A DNA stretch of 64,000 nucleotides from Allobosea lupini (GCF_900109525.1 NZ_FOAN01000006.1:248001-312000), one strand, 5' to 3'; numbered from the stretch's first letter, positions 18,265 to 27,600 are shown. The notes: generated by a model from the sequence alone, not told the origin. Translations and numbers: made by a program.

Positions 18265-18675
18265 TCACGCCGGCCCGTCGATGGCGACACACTCCTGTCC
18301 CGCTGCCGCCATCGCCTTCAGTTGCGCCAGCGCGATCGCAAGCAGCTCGGGACGGCTGCCGAAGCGGAACTGGACGAGACGCGGCAGTTGCAGCAGCCGC
18401 GCGCCTTCCTCGCTCAGCGCGAGCTCGACATGGTCGAGACGCGCCGCCAGCCGGATCACCTCGCGGCCATCGCAGGCCAGATCCTGATCGGTGCGTTCGA
18501 GGTAGAGCAGGTCTTCGACCCGCGGCGGCTGACGGCTGCCGCGCTGCCGGCCACATGCGATATGCAGGATGTCCAGCGGATCGCCCGCCGACGCGAACCC
18601 CAGAGAGAGCACGAGGAGGTCGCCGTTCTCGGTGAAGACCTCCTCGATCTCGAAGCCGTCCACTCCGTTCTCCAA
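18265..18675 (-). CDS. Imm10-like immunity family protein
   Basis: A 136-residue protein without signal or membrane parts. The order of elements resembles the Imm10 polymorphic-toxin immunity family as I recall it: an N-terminal strand LLVLSLGFA, then LLYLERTDQD, a turn, LDHVELALSEEGARLLQLPR and a final helix LLAIALAQLKAMAA. The start is unsure: TTG at 18675 has GGGAG upstream, and GTG at 18663 is an alternative. The gene converges on the RND pump. No toxin gene lies beside it, so it would be an orphan. The family call is by pattern only. Confidence 0.5.
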   Translation of the reverse strand: MENGVDGFEIEEVFTENGDLLVLSLGFASAGDPLDILHIACGRQRGSRQPPRVEDLLYLERTDQDLACDGREVIRLAARLDHVELALSEEGARLLQLPRLVQFRFGSRPELLAIALAQLKAMAAAGQECVAIDGPA

Positions 18676-18810
18676 ATCGGCGGATCTCCCGTGCTGTCAC
18701 CCGATACGTGGGAGCCTGGTGCGGGACCGATCCTGCAGCGTGAACCCGCATCATCGCAAATTCCCGCATTGCCGAAGCAGCGGGGATCGGCTATCCAGCC
18801 TGCACGGTTT

Positions 18811-18887
18811 GCGCCCGTAGCTCAGCTGGATAGAGCGTTGCCCTCCGAAGGCAAAGGTCACACGTTCGAATCGTGTCGGGCGCGCCA
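18811..18887 (+). tRNA. tRNA-Arg (anticodon CCG)
   Basis: A complete cloverleaf: acceptor GCGCCCG pairs with CGGGCGC, D arm GCTCAGCTGGATAGAGC, anticodon stem TTGCC/GGCAA with loop CTCCGAA giving anticodon CCG at 18845-18847, T arm with GTTCGAATC, and an encoded CCA at 18885-18887. It decodes CGG, a common arginine codon in this GC-rich genome. Confidence 0.97.
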
Positions 18888-19476
18888 TTTCTGAAGCCTT
18901 GGAAACACTCCGGTTTCAGCGTCGGAAGCCTCTCTGAGAGAGCCTCGAAATCCCTGTCTGTCACAGCTGGCACAGGGTACGCGTGTACTCGGATGTCAGA
19001 CGCCTGAGGCCTTCGCTTCAACCTTCACCCTGCGCCGGGCCCTGGCACCGTGCTATGCGATAGGCATAGCGCCAGAGCTCGTCGCTGCGCATGCCCGAAC
19101 GGGCTCCACGACCGCCGGAAACGAACTCAGCGCTGGATAAGAACTGCGGGCCACGTCATCTATGGTGTCAACCGGGCATCTGCTGGGGCAGGTCGATGGA
19201 ACCGGAAATCACGCCTCGAAGGCGCAAAATCTCCTCTTCAAGGACGGGTGCTGAGGTCAGCTATCGGCGCATTTCGCCCGCATGAAGCCACATGCGAGAT
19301 TTGGGCAAGTTGCCTTGGAGCAATTTGGCCAACTGGCTAAGGGCCGAGCGCGTGTCGCACAGCGGCGGGTTTGCACTCGAACTCATAGCGATTAGGTCGA
19401 CCACCCCATCATCGCGACACGGATCATCGTCGCAAGCATGTGCCGATGATCCAGTGCGACCGGCATGTGCGGTGCT
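18888..19476. other. gene-free stretch downstream of tRNA-Arg
   Basis: 589 bases with no credible gene on either strand; the short open frames here lack ribosome sites and recognisable protein patterns. Base composition looks somewhat poorer in GC than the neighbouring genes. The only clear structure is the hairpin at 19042-19075. The position next to a tRNA 3' end fits an old integration site, but no copy of the tRNA end is found in the window. Confidence 0.6.
19042..19075. repeat. stem-loop in the gene-free stretch
   Basis: Inner stem GCTATGC (19052-19058) and GCATAGC (19064-19070) with loop GATAG; outer stem CTGGC (19042-19046) and GCCAG (19071-19075) with a five-base bulge ACCGT on the left side. 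No run of T follows, so it is not a classic terminator. It could be an RNA structure, a recombination site or a remnant. Confidence 0.45.
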
Positions 19477-21468
19477 CTATCTGTATGAAGCTTTCGGGAG
19501 ATCGGCGAAGCGGTCTGTCACCTGAGCGTAGGCTCTATAGATCTCATCTACGCCATCTGATCCGTCGACAGGCGGACGCTGAATCTGCCGGAAGATCTCG
19601 TGCTTGACGAAATAGCGCCATGTCACCGGAAGCTTGGCGAGAATGCCGGTCAACACATCGTAGCGCGCTTCAGTCCACACGGCTTCGAAGGCCAATCGAC
19701 CCGGACCATGTCCAAACTCGGCCCGATCGGCGTCGCTGCGCAATTGTCCGCGCAGTTGCGCGGTTGCTGCCTGCTCTATCCCGCCATCGGCCGCGATGAC
19801 GACACCGTAGTCGCTCTTCGCCCGATCCACCGAAACCAATCCACGTCGAACATCGGTGAGTACCTTCTCGACGGGCCGGTCCAGAGGCGAGCCATAGCCC
19901 CCGGCACCAGGCCCCTGGATCAGGATGACGTCGCCGGGGTCGCATTTGACCAGATCCTGCGATCCGAGCTCGACAGCGCCGGCAGTGCCGGGGTTCTTGA
20001 CGAAGCGCGAGACGGCGCCCGAGCGGCCACCACGCAGCCCCCAGGCCGAAATGACGGAGCGGTCGCGGTTGCGGGCGGTCACCATGGACTGGGGCTGGTC
20101 GAGCTGGAGCTCCATCTCGAGGCCGGTGCCTCCGCGATATTCGCCCGGGCCACCCGAATCCGGCACGAGACCATAGCGCTTGATGCGAACCGGGATCTCG
20201 GCCTCGCTGATCTCGACCGGCGTGTTCTTCAGGAAGGAGAGATTCGCCCCGCTCCCATCCGCACCGTCGCCGAAGGCGCTGCCGCCGGCGCCACCGCCGA
20301 CCGGGCCGACAGACGCCATGATCGGGCGGCCCGCGCGCGTGCTGGTCTTGATGTTCATCAGCGTGACGGAACTCGCCGGAGATGCCGGCATCCGATCCGG
20401 CAAGGCACGGCAGAAGGCGCCGAGCGTCACCGTCTGGGCCAGAGTGCAGGCCAGGGTGCGCATCCCGACCGCGACGGGCGACACGGCATTCATGATGGTC
20501 CCTTCCGGCAGGATCGCGCGCGTCGGCCGCATGAGACCTGCGTTCAGCATCATCGTCGGGTCGAGGCTGTAGAGTGCGTAGACCGTGCCCACCGTCACCA
20601 GGGCGTGGCGTTCCTTGCCTCCGGTGGGCATGTTGTGCGAGGTCGCAAGCTGCGGATCGGAGCCCGTGAAGTCCAGCGTCAGCGTGTCGCCATGCACTTT
20701 CAGGTTCACCGCGACGCGGACGGGATAGCCGCCCGCCTCGTCCTCGTCGGCATAGTCGGCGAAGAAGTACTCGCCATCTGGGATCGTGCTGATGACGGCA
20801 CGCGCCTGATGCTCAGCGTAGTCGAGCAACTGATCGAGACCGGCCACGAAATTGTCCTTGCCGAACCGGTCGAGGATCTCGTGGATCTTGCGTTCGCCGA
20901 CATTGGCGCAGGCGATCTGGGCATTGAGGTCGCCCCAGTTCTGCTCCGGCAGGCGGACGTTATGGGCGATGATGTCGAGCAGGTCCTTGTTGAGGACGCC
21001 GCCGCGCATCAGCCGCATCGGAGGGATGCGCAGGCCTTCCTGCTGGATCTCCGTCAGCGTGCGCGACAGGGTCGCCGGCACGGCACCGCCGACATCCGTG
21101 TTGTGAATATGGTTGCCGACGAAGCAGACGATCTCGCCGTCGCGGAAGACCGGCTTCCACATGTGGATGTCCGGCGTATGGGTCGCGACGTAGCCGGAAT
21201 AGGGATCACTAGTGATGCAGATGTCGCCTTCCTCATAGTCGAACATCTTGATCACGTCGCCGTAGTCGAGGCCGGTGTACCAGGTCGCGCCGAAGGTCTT
21301 CGGGGAAGCCACGGTCAAGCCGTCGCGGGTCAGCACCTGACAGGAGAAGTCCTCGGTCTCCTTGACGAAGGTGGAGTAGGCGGTGCGCATCAGTGTCCAG
21401 CCCATGCTCTCGGCCGCGGCCGCGCAGTAATTGGCCAGAACCTGCAGCGTGGTGTTGTCGAGTTTCAC
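19477..21468 (-). CDS. hydantoinase B/oxoprolinase family protein (HyuB-like)
   Basis: A 663-residue subunit of the ATP-dependent hydantoinase / 5-oxoprolinase / acetone carboxylase superfamily. Family stretches are MRTAYSTFVKETEDFSCQVL near 27-46, ITSDPYSGYVATHTPDIHMW near 84-103, FVGNHIHNTDVGGAVP near 114-129, LDFTGSDPQLATSHN, and PDSGGPGEYRGGTGLEMELQ in the C-terminal half. It acts with the HyuA-like subunit encoded just upstream, whose stop overlaps this start. The reaction is probably ATP-driven opening of a cyclic imide or lactam, or a carboxylation; the substrate is not clear from sequence. It is the last gene of the leftward operon. Confidence 0.88.
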   Translation of the reverse strand: MKLDNTTLQVLANYCAAAAESMGWTLMRTAYSTFVKETEDFSCQVLTRDGLTVASPKTFGATWYTGLDYGDVIKMFDYEEGDICITSDPYSGYVATHTPDIHMWKPVFRDGEIVCFVGNHIHNTDVGGAVPATLSRTLTEIQQEGLRIPPMRLMRGGVLNKDLLDIIAHNVRLPEQNWGDLNAQIACANVGERKIHEILDRFGKDNFVAGLDQLLDYAEHQARAVISTIPDGEYFFADYADEDEAGGYPVRVAVNLKVHGDTLTLDFTGSDPQLATSHNMPTGGKERHALVTVGTVYALYSLDPTMMLNAGLMRPTRAILPEGTIMNAVSPVAVGMRTLACTLAQTVTLGAFCRALPDRMPASPASSVTLMNIKTSTRAGRPIMASVGPVGGGAGGSAFGDGADGSGANLSFLKNTPVEISEAEIPVRIKRYGLVPDSGGPGEYRGGTGLEMELQLDQPQSMVTARNRDRSVISAWGLRGGRSGAVSRFVKNPGTAGAVELGSQDLVKCDPGDVILIQGPGAGGYGSPLDRPVEKVLTDVRRGLVSVDRAKSDYGVVIAADGGIEQAATAQLRGQLRSDADRAEFGHGPGRLAFEAVWTEARYDVLTGILAKLPVTWRYFVKHEIFRQIQRPPVDGSDGVDEIYRAYAQVTDRFADLPKASYR

Positions 21469-23516
21469 GGCCGGGTCTCCGGAACGATGCGAAGGTTGGC
21501 GTATTCGTCGACGCTGACGGCCATGTTCGGCAGGACCACGGTGGTGCAGTCGTCCTGGGTCACGACGGCCGGCCCCGCAAAGCTCTGGCCGGGCTTCAGG
21601 TCGCCCCGGGCAAAGACCGCGACGCTGCGTAGCGCCCCGTCGAGCCAGACCTCGGCGTGGCGGCGGGGCTGGGCAGCTTCCGAGACCAGCGCGTGACGCT
21701 TGAATTCGGGGCGGGCGGTACGCCCGCTGATGACGAGCCGCAGCGAGATGATCTGTACCGTCGCGGTGGGATCGCTGTGGCCGTAGACACGCTCATGCTC
21801 GGCATGGAAGGCCTGCGCCATGGCAGCGACGTCGCCTGCCTTGACCGCCGATGGATCGAGCGGGGTGTCGAGCTCGAAGGACTGGCCGCGATAGCGCATC
21901 TCGGCCGAATAGATCAGCTGGCTTTCGCCGGAATAGCTTTGGTCCTCGTGCAGCCAGGCTTTCGCCCTGGTTTCCAGCCCGGCGAACTCGTCGCGGATCG
22001 TCGACCCCATGTCGGGAGCAAGGTCGCTGTAGAGCGTCTTGATGAAGTCGTTTTTGATATCTGCGATCAGCCCGCCCAGCGCGGACAGTACGCCCGGCGT
22101 CGGCGGTACCACGGTCTCGCGCATGTTGAGCTCGCGCGCCAGGAAGCAGGCCATCATCGGGCCGGCGCCGCCGAAGGCGAGGCAGGAGAAATCGCGCGGA
22201 TCGATGCCGAAGCGGGAGACCAGCGCGCTGACATCGGTGTACATGCCGGAGACGGCGATGCGGATGATGGCCTCGGCGGTTTCCTCGATGGTGCGGCCGA
22301 GTTTGGTCGCGAGTTCGCCGACGACCGAGCGGGCCTTCTCCCGGTCGATGGTGACGGCCGAATAGCCGATCTCGGACAGGCCGACGAGGCCGAGCGCCGC
22401 GAAGGCGTCGGTGATCGTCGCCCGTTCGCCGCCACGGTCGTAGCAGGCCGGGCCGGGACGCGAGCCCGCGCTTTCCGGGCCGACCTTGAGGACGCCCTGG
22501 CCATCGACCCAGGCGATCGAGCCGCCGCCTTCGCCGATCGAGGAGACCGACACCGAGGGGATGTAGATCTGGAACTCGCCGATCAATTCGCCGACGCCGT
22601 ATTGCGGCTGGCCGTCGACGATGACCGCGACGTCGGCCGAGGTCCCGCCGATGTCCAGGCTCATGCAATTCTTGATGCCGGACACCTCGGCGACATAGGC
22701 GGCGCCGATGACGCCCGAGGCGGTGCCGGACAGGATCATCTGCACGCATTCGCTCTTGCCCTGCTCGGCGGTCATGACGCCGCCATTGGACTTGGTGAGC
22801 CGCGGCTCCGGCCTGACGCCCGCCTTCTTCAGCGCCGACTGCAGAGAGCCGAGATAATGCGAGACGCGCGGCTGCACGTAAGCGCCGATGGTTGCGGTGA
22901 TGGTGCGCTCGTATTCGCGGATGATCGGCCAGGTCTCGCTCGAGGCGAAGACCGGGATGTCGGGCGCGCTGCGCTGGACGATCGCCTTGACCGCCTCCTC
23001 ATGGGCCGGGTTGCGATAGGCGTGCAGAAGCGAGACGACGATGCCCTCGCAGCCCGCGGCCTTGGCGCCTTCGACCGCGCGGCTCACGCTCGCCTCGTCC
23101 AGCGGCCGGTCCTCTGTGCCGTCGGCCAGCAGGCGCCCGCCGATGCCGAAGACGAGGTCGCGCGGGATCAGCGGATCCGGGCGCCTGGAGAGCAGATTAT
23201 ACATGTCGGGGATCTTGAGCCGCGCGACTTCGAGCACGTCGCGAAAGCCCTCGGTGGTGAACAGCGCAAGCTTCAGCCCCTTGCGCTGGATCACCGTGTT
23301 GATGCCGACCGTCGTGCCATGGGTGAAATAGGAGACCTCGGCAGGGGTGATGCCGTAGCGCTCGCCGATCAGCCTGAGGCCTTCCATGACCTCCGCCCCC
23401 GGTTGGTCGGGACGGGAGAAGGTCTTCAGCGTCTTCAGGCTCTGCGTATCCTCGTCGAACAGCGCAAAATCAGTGAACGAGCCGCCGATATCGACGCCCA
23501 CACGGTAACCCATCAA
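21465..23516 (-). CDS. hydantoinase A/oxoprolinase family protein (HyuA-like)
   Basis: A 683-residue subunit with the actin-like ATPase fold. Phosphate-loop motifs YRVGVDIGGSFTDFALFDED (residues 4-23) and CMSLDIGGTSADVAVIVDGQ (around 280-299) are intact, and TKSNGGVMTAEQG is the usual segment in between. This is the ATP-binding half of N-methylhydantoinase or 5-oxoprolinase-type enzymes. It overlaps hyuB by four bases. The operon also holds a polyamine-type ABC importer, which may bring in the substrate. Start ATG at 23516. Confidence 0.88.
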   Translation of the reverse strand: MMGYRVGVDIGGSFTDFALFDEDTQSLKTLKTFSRPDQPGAEVMEGLRLIGERYGITPAEVSYFTHGTTVGINTVIQRKGLKLALFTTEGFRDVLEVARLKIPDMYNLLSRRPDPLIPRDLVFGIGGRLLADGTEDRPLDEASVSRAVEGAKAAGCEGIVVSLLHAYRNPAHEEAVKAIVQRSAPDIPVFASSETWPIIREYERTITATIGAYVQPRVSHYLGSLQSALKKAGVRPEPRLTKSNGGVMTAEQGKSECVQMILSGTASGVIGAAYVAEVSGIKNCMSLDIGGTSADVAVIVDGQPQYGVGELIGEFQIYIPSVSVSSIGEGGGSIAWVDGQGVLKVGPESAGSRPGPACYDRGGERATITDAFAALGLVGLSEIGYSAVTIDREKARSVVGELATKLGRTIEETAEAIIRIAVSGMYTDVSALVSRFGIDPRDFSCLAFGGAGPMMACFLARELNMRETVVPPTPGVLSALGGLIADIKNDFIKTLYSDLAPDMGSTIRDEFAGLETRAKAWLHEDQSYSGESQLIYSAEMRYRGQSFELDTPLDPSAVKAGDVAAMAQAFHAEHERVYGHSDPTATVQIISLRLVISGRTARPEFKRHALVSEAAQPRRHAEVWLDGALRSVAVFARGDLKPGQSFAGPAVVTQDDCTTVVLPNMAVSVDEYANLRIVPETRP

Positions 23517-23536
23517 AACCTCCGAATGGTCTCGGG

Positions 23537-23600
23537 CGCGAGCGCGCGCTTTCGACGTCGCGCTCGCGGATCAGAAGGGACCGCCCAAGCCGGCGGTCCC
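23537..23600. terminator. two stem-loops between the binding-protein and hyuA genes
   Basis: First stem CGCGAGCGCG (23537-23546) with CGCGCTCGCG (23559-23568); second stem GGGACCGCC (23577-23585) with GGCGGTCCC (23592-23600), loop of six. Both are perfect and lie in the 91-base gap after the binding-protein gene. Without a T run they are more likely mRNA-stabilising or partial-terminator structures that raise the binding-protein yield over the enzymes downstream. Confidence 0.6.
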
Positions 23601-23607
23601 GCGGCGC

Positions 23608-24645
23608 TCAGCGGCCGATATCCTTGTTCCAGGTCTCGACCCATTTCGGCATCGCGGCGAGGATCTCGGCGAAGGGCGGCCAGCGCACCTCGTCGAGCTT
23701 GGGCATGCGTGCCTTCTGCTCCGGCTTGTACTGCGCCTTGGTGCTGGCGACCGGATATTGGATCGCGGCGGCCCAGCAGGATTGCGGCTCGGGCGAGAAC
23801 AGGAAGTCGATGAACTCCCAGGCCGCCGGCGAGCCGTTCTTCACCTTCTGGACCACGGTCGGGCTGACGACACCGCCCGGCGCCGGATAGTAGAAGTTCA
23901 GCGACTTGAAGCCTCCGTCGCGCGCGGCCCAGGCACGGCCGTCCCAGTAGATGCCGATATCGGCTTCGCCCGACTGCATCTGCGTCAGGAACTGGTTGAC
24001 GTCGTTCCAGAAGATCACATTGCCGCTGTCGCGCAGCGCCTTCATCTTGGCGATGACCGGCGAGATGTCGCCGACCTTGCCCCCAAGCGCGTCGTTGAAG
24101 TTCCAGATCACGGCGGTCGGCGTGGTGCTGGCGACGTTGATGCCGGGCAGGGCCGCCTGCCATTCGCCCTTGAGCGTGCGCTCGATGAATTCGGCCCAGG
24201 TCTTGGGAGGGTTCTTGATCTTGGCCTCGTTATAGGCCAGCCCGGCCGCACCGTAATGCAGCACCACGGCATCGCCACCGACGACCTGCCTGAGCGGCTC
24301 CGGTACATCGGCGAGGTTGGGAACCTTGGCCGGGTCGATCTTCTCGACGAGGCCGCGCGCCTTGGCGTCCTCGGCGCCGTCGATCAGTGTCAGGAACACG
24401 TCGATCGGCGGCTTGGCCGGATTGGCTGCAACCTGGTTGACCCATTGCGCCGGCGTGCCGAGCACGACATCGACGGTCTTGCCGGTCTTCTTCTGGAAGG
24501 GCTCGACATAGCAGGTCCGCAACGACTTCTCCCAGACACCGCCGAAGGCGGTGACGGTCAGGTCGGCGGCGTGGGCGGGCAGGGCAACCGTGAAAGCCAG
24601 CCCCGCAAGCGCGAGCAAAGACCGACAAGGCTTCAGCGTCTTCAT
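23608..24645 (-). CDS. ABC transporter periplasmic binding protein, spermidine/putrescine (PotD-like) type
   Basis: A 345-residue protein with a clear signal peptide (MKTLKPCRSLLALAGLAFTV then ALPAHA/ADL). The mature part is a type 2 periplasmic-binding fold: LTVTAFGGVWEKSLRTCYVE, IDVFLTLIDGAEDAKARGLV, AAGLAYNEAKI and the C-terminal AAAIQYPVASTKAQYKPEQK all fit the extracellular solute-binding family 1 of polyamine-type importers. The ATG at 24645 has GGAGAA upstream. It is followed by two strong hairpins and preceded by its two permease genes. Confidence 0.88.
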   Translation of the reverse strand: MKTLKPCRSLLALAGLAFTVALPAHAADLTVTAFGGVWEKSLRTCYVEPFQKKTGKTVDVVLGTPAQWVNQVAANPAKPPIDVFLTLIDGAEDAKARGLVEKIDPAKVPNLADVPEPLRQVVGGDAVVLHYGAAGLAYNEAKIKNPPKTWAEFIERTLKGEWQAALPGINVASTTPTAVIWNFNDALGGKVGDISPVIAKMKALRDSGNVIFWNDVNQFLTQMQSGEADIGIYWDGRAWAARDGGFKSLNFYYPAPGGVVSPTVVQKVKNGSPAAWEFIDFLFSPEPQSCWAAAIQYPVASTKAQYKPEQKARMPKLDEVRWPPFAEILAAMPKWVETWNKDIGR

Positions 24646-24689
24646 GATGGTTCTCCCCTTTTTTGGATGTTGCGCGGCGAACCGCTCGG

Positions 24690-25514
24690 TCACGACGGCG
24701 AACTCATGAATTTCAGGCCGACCGTGCGCTCGATCAGCAGCAGAGCGACCAGCGCGATGACCATCTGCACGGTGCCGATGGCGGCGATGGCGGGGTCGAA
24801 CTGGTTCTGCAGGTAGCTCAGCATCACCACGGGCAAGGTGTTGGTCTGGGCGCTGCCGAAGAAGAGCGAGAGCGACAGGTTGTCGAGCGAGATCAGCACC
24901 GCGAACAGCATGCCGCTGAAGATGCCGGAGCCGATCAGCGGAAGCGTCACATAGGTGAAGATCTGCCGGCGCGAGGCGCCGAGGATCGCGGCTGCCTCTT
25001 CGTAGTTGCGGCCGATTCCGCGATAGACGGCAACCACCGTACGCACGACATAAGGGATCGAGACGACGGTGTGGGCGATCAGCAGCGAGGTGAAGGAGAT
25101 GCCGAGCCCGATCGCCGACAGCTTGTAGAGCAGCGCGATGCCCAGCAGGATCATCGGGATCGAGAGCGGCGCCAGCAGAAAGGTCGAGACCAGATCGGCG
25201 AGACCCGAACGGCTGCGGGCGAGCGCAAGCGCCGCCGGCACGCCGAATAGTGCGGCGAGGACGGCCGATGCGCCCGCCAGCTTCAGGCTGAACCAGAGCG
25301 AGTCGAGCAGAGGCCGATATTCCAGCAGGCGATGATACCAGCGCAGCGAGTAGCTGGTGACCGGGAAGGCGATGATCTCGGAATCGCCAAAGGAGACCAG
25401 GACAACGAAGACGATCGGCGCCAGCAGGAAGGCGAAGAAGATCAGGACGAAGGCCAGCAGTAGCAGCGTCGGCAGCCGCCTTTCCAGTCTGCGCCAGGAT
25501 GCGGTGGCGGTCAT
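24690..25514 (-). CDS. ABC transporter permease, PotC type
   Basis: A 274-residue inner-membrane protein with six hydrophobic segments and the binding-protein-dependent permease motif in NYEEAAAILGASRRQIFTYV (residues about 162-181), where the ATPase docks. Start at 25514 overlaps the stop of the first permease. It forms a heterodimer with that protein. Confidence 0.88.
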   Translation of the reverse strand: MTATASWRRLERRLPTLLLLAFVLIFFAFLLAPIVFVVLVSFGDSEIIAFPVTSYSLRWYHRLLEYRPLLDSLWFSLKLAGASAVLAALFGVPAALALARSRSGLADLVSTFLLAPLSIPMILLGIALLYKLSAIGLGISFTSLLIAHTVVSIPYVVRTVVAVYRGIGRNYEEAAAILGASRRQIFTYVTLPLIGSGIFSGMLFAVLISLDNLSLSLFFGSAQTNTLPVVMLSYLQNQFDPAIAAIGTVQMVIALVALLLIERTVGLKFMSSPS

Positions 25515-26389
25515 GAGGCACCTCCATCCCGCCGGATCAGGCGCAGCTGGAGGAAGAGCGAGATCACGGCCAGCACCAGCAGGACATTGCCCATGGCGGC
25601 GGCGAAGCCGAGATTCTGGACCAGGAGGAACTGCTGGTAGATCAGCAGCGGCAAGGTGACGACGCTGCCTCCGCCAAGCAGAAGCATCGTCAGGAAGCTG
25701 CCATTGGCCAGCATGAAGACGACGATGGCGCCGGTCGCGATGCCGTCGAGGCTCAGCGGCAATGTGATCTCGCGGAAGGTGCGCCAGCGGCTGGCGCCGA
25801 GCAGTTCGGCAGCTTCCTCCAGACGCGTATCGATGCCTTTCAGCACCGCCGCGATCGAGATCACCATGAACGGCACCAGCACATGGACAAGGCCGATGAT
25901 GACGGCGGACGGGTCCTGCAGCAGCCGCAGCGGGCGCTCGATCAGGCCCAGCGAGATCAGGGTACTATTCAGCACGCCGTTGCGGGCCAGGATCACGTTC
26001 CAGCCGAAGGTGCGCATGATGATGGAGGTCAGCAGCGGCGCGACCAGCAGGAAGATCATCAGGCCGTTCCAGCGCCCGGCGTGACGGACCATGAAGAAGG
26101 CGACGGGATAGCCGATCAGGATGCAGATGACGGTGGCGAGCAGGCTGACCCAGATCGTTCGGCCCAGCACGCCGAGATAGTAGCCGTCGGTGAACAGGCG
26201 CGCGTAATAGTCGAGCGAGAAGACCAGCTTGCCGGCCGCATCGGGCACATAAAGACTTTGGAGGCCGTTCTCGGCCAGCGGCAGCAGGAAAAACAGCAGA
26301 AGAAAGATCACGGCCGGCAGGACGGGCCAGAGGCCGGCGCCGAGAGCCCGGCGGCTACGTCGTCCTGATGTCGCCGCCGCGGCGGTCAC
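25511..26389 (-). CDS. ABC transporter permease, PotB type
   Basis: A 292-residue inner-membrane protein. A basic N terminus (SGRRSRRALGAG) precedes six hydrophobic segments, with the EAA loop in RLEEAAELLGASRWRTFREI near residues 190-209. Its start overlaps the stop of the ATPase gene by four bases, and its stop overlaps the second permease start. Confidence 0.88.
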   Translation of the reverse strand: MTAAAATSGRRSRRALGAGLWPVLPAVIFLLLFFLLPLAENGLQSLYVPDAAGKLVFSLDYYARLFTDGYYLGVLGRTIWVSLLATVICILIGYPVAFFMVRHAGRWNGLMIFLLVAPLLTSIIMRTFGWNVILARNGVLNSTLISLGLIERPLRLLQDPSAVIIGLVHVLVPFMVISIAAVLKGIDTRLEEAAELLGASRWRTFREITLPLSLDGIATGAIVVFMLANGSFLTMLLLGGGSVVTLPLLIYQQFLLVQNLGFAAAMGNVLLVLAVISLFLQLRLIRRDGGAS

Positions 26390-27546
26390 GCGGCGTCCTC
26401 CCGCAGCGGTTCATCCTCGAGCAGGCGGGCCGTGCCCGGCAGCCAGGATAGGCCGACTTCGGCCCCGACTGGCAATGCCGTCTCGCCGACCGGCCCGGTG
26501 ATCTGCCGATAGGCCATCAGCGGCCGATCAAGCCCGGGGCGCTGCAATTGGAAGACATGCGTCGCGCCGCGAAAGACATGGCCCGAGACGGTCGCGCGCG
26601 GCTCGCTGGGGCCGGCTTCGCCTGCCGGCACGATGCGCAAGTGCTCCGGCCGGATCGCCACGAGGACCGTGCTGCCGACCGGGCGGACAGGGACATCCGC
26701 AACGAAGAACCCGGAGCTCCCCTCGTCGCCGGGCAGCCGAAGCCGCAGGCCGCCCTCTTCTGCTCCCGCCACCGTACAGGCGATGATGTTGGAGGTGCCG
26801 AGAAATTCTGACACGAAGCGGGTGCGTGGATGCTCGTAGACCTCGGCCGGCGAGCCGGTCTGGAGGATCCTGCCCCGATCCATCACCACGATCATGTCGC
26901 TCATGGTCAGCGCCTCCTCCTGATCATGCGTGACCAGAAGCGTGGTGATGCCGATCTCGCGCTGGAGCTGGCGGATCTCGAACTGCATCTGCTCGCGCAG
27001 GTTCTTGTCGAGCGCACCGAGCGGCTCGTCGAGCAGCAGCATGGAGGGCTCGGTCACCAGTGAGCGGGCCAGAGCGACGCGCTGCTGCTGGCCGCCCGAC
27101 AGCTGATGCGGATAGCGATCGGCATGCTGGGGCAGATGCACGATGTCGAGCATGCGGCGTGTCCGTGCTTCGGTCTCGGCTCGGTTCACCCGCGCCATCC
27201 GCAACCCGAAGGCGACGTTCTGCGCGACCGTCATATGCGGGAACAGGCTGTAGTTCTGGAAGACCATGCCGAGCTTGCGCCGCTGCGGCGGGTCATAGGT
27301 TCGGTCCTCGCCGCGGATCAGGACCTGGCCGGCATCAGGGAGCTCGAAACCTGCGACGATGCGCAGGGTCGTCGTCTTGCCGCAGCCGGAGGGGCCGAGC
27401 AGCGAACAGAGCGTTCCCGCCGGCACATCGAAGGAGGTCGGCTGGAGCGCGGCGACGCTACCGAACGACTTGCACACATCGCGCAGCCGCAGCCCCGGCT
27501 CGCCGGCTGTGACGGATGACTGCGCCTTTGCCGTCGCTTGCGTCAT
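26386..27546 (-). CDS. ABC transporter ATP-binding protein, PotA type
   Basis: A 386-residue ATPase. Walker A GPSGCGKTT near 53-61, Q-loop VFQNYSLFPHMTV, signature [15 protein letters not shown] near 148-162, Walker B MLLLDEPLGALD near 168-179, switch VTHDQEEAL. Residues from about 280 form the C-terminal TOBE/OB regulatory domain typical of PotA/MalK-like ATPases. It is the first transporter gene after the XRE regulator, 122 bases downstream of it. Confidence 0.9.
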   Translation of the reverse strand: MTQATAKAQSSVTAGEPGLRLRDVCKSFGSVAALQPTSFDVPAGTLCSLLGPSGCGKTTTLRIVAGFELPDAGQVLIRGEDRTYDPPQRRKLGMVFQNYSLFPHMTVAQNVAFGLRMARVNRAETEARTRRMLDIVHLPQHADRYPHQLSGGQQQRVALARSLVTEPSMLLLDEPLGALDKNLREQMQFEIRQLQREIGITTLLVTHDQEEALTMSDMIVVMDRGRILQTGSPAEVYEHPRTRFVSEFLGTSNIIACTVAGAEEGGLRLRLPGDEGSSGFFVADVPVRPVGSTVLVAIRPEHLRIVPAGEAGPSEPRATVSGHVFRGATHVFQLQRPGLDRPLMAYRQITGPVGETALPVGAEVGLSWLPGTARLLEDEPLREDAA

Positions 27547-27600
27547 GGTCCCTCTCTGATCGAGAGGCTAACCCAAGTTTTCTCGCTGGCAACAATAAAA

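Noticed and set aside
18256..18279. Inverted pair GACGGGC/GCCCGTC between the RND pump and the Imm10-like gene
   Set aside because: Lies partly in the coding end of the Imm10-like gene and has no T run on either side; too weak to call a bidirectional terminator.
15798..18290. 830-residue open frame antisense to the RND pump
   Set aside because: A shadow caused by high GC at third positions; its sequence is a low-complexity mix of Asp, Arg, Glu and His with no domain, while the sense strand encodes a full pump.
18791..19021. 76-residue open frame antisense to tRNA-Arg with APDTIRTCDLCLRRATLYPA
   Set aside because: This is the familiar false protein made by reading a tRNA gene backwards; it has no ribosome site or independent support.
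18811..21468. Possible genomic island inserted at tRNA-Arg
   Set aside because: No integrase, no repeat of the tRNA 3' end and no mobile genes are seen in the window, so only the suggestion is recorded.
24646..25527. Open frame running from the permease region into the binding-protein gene, giving a 639-residue fusion
   Set aside because: The upstream part is out of frame with the real permease and has no family; the binding protein starts at its own ATG at 24645 with a signal peptide.
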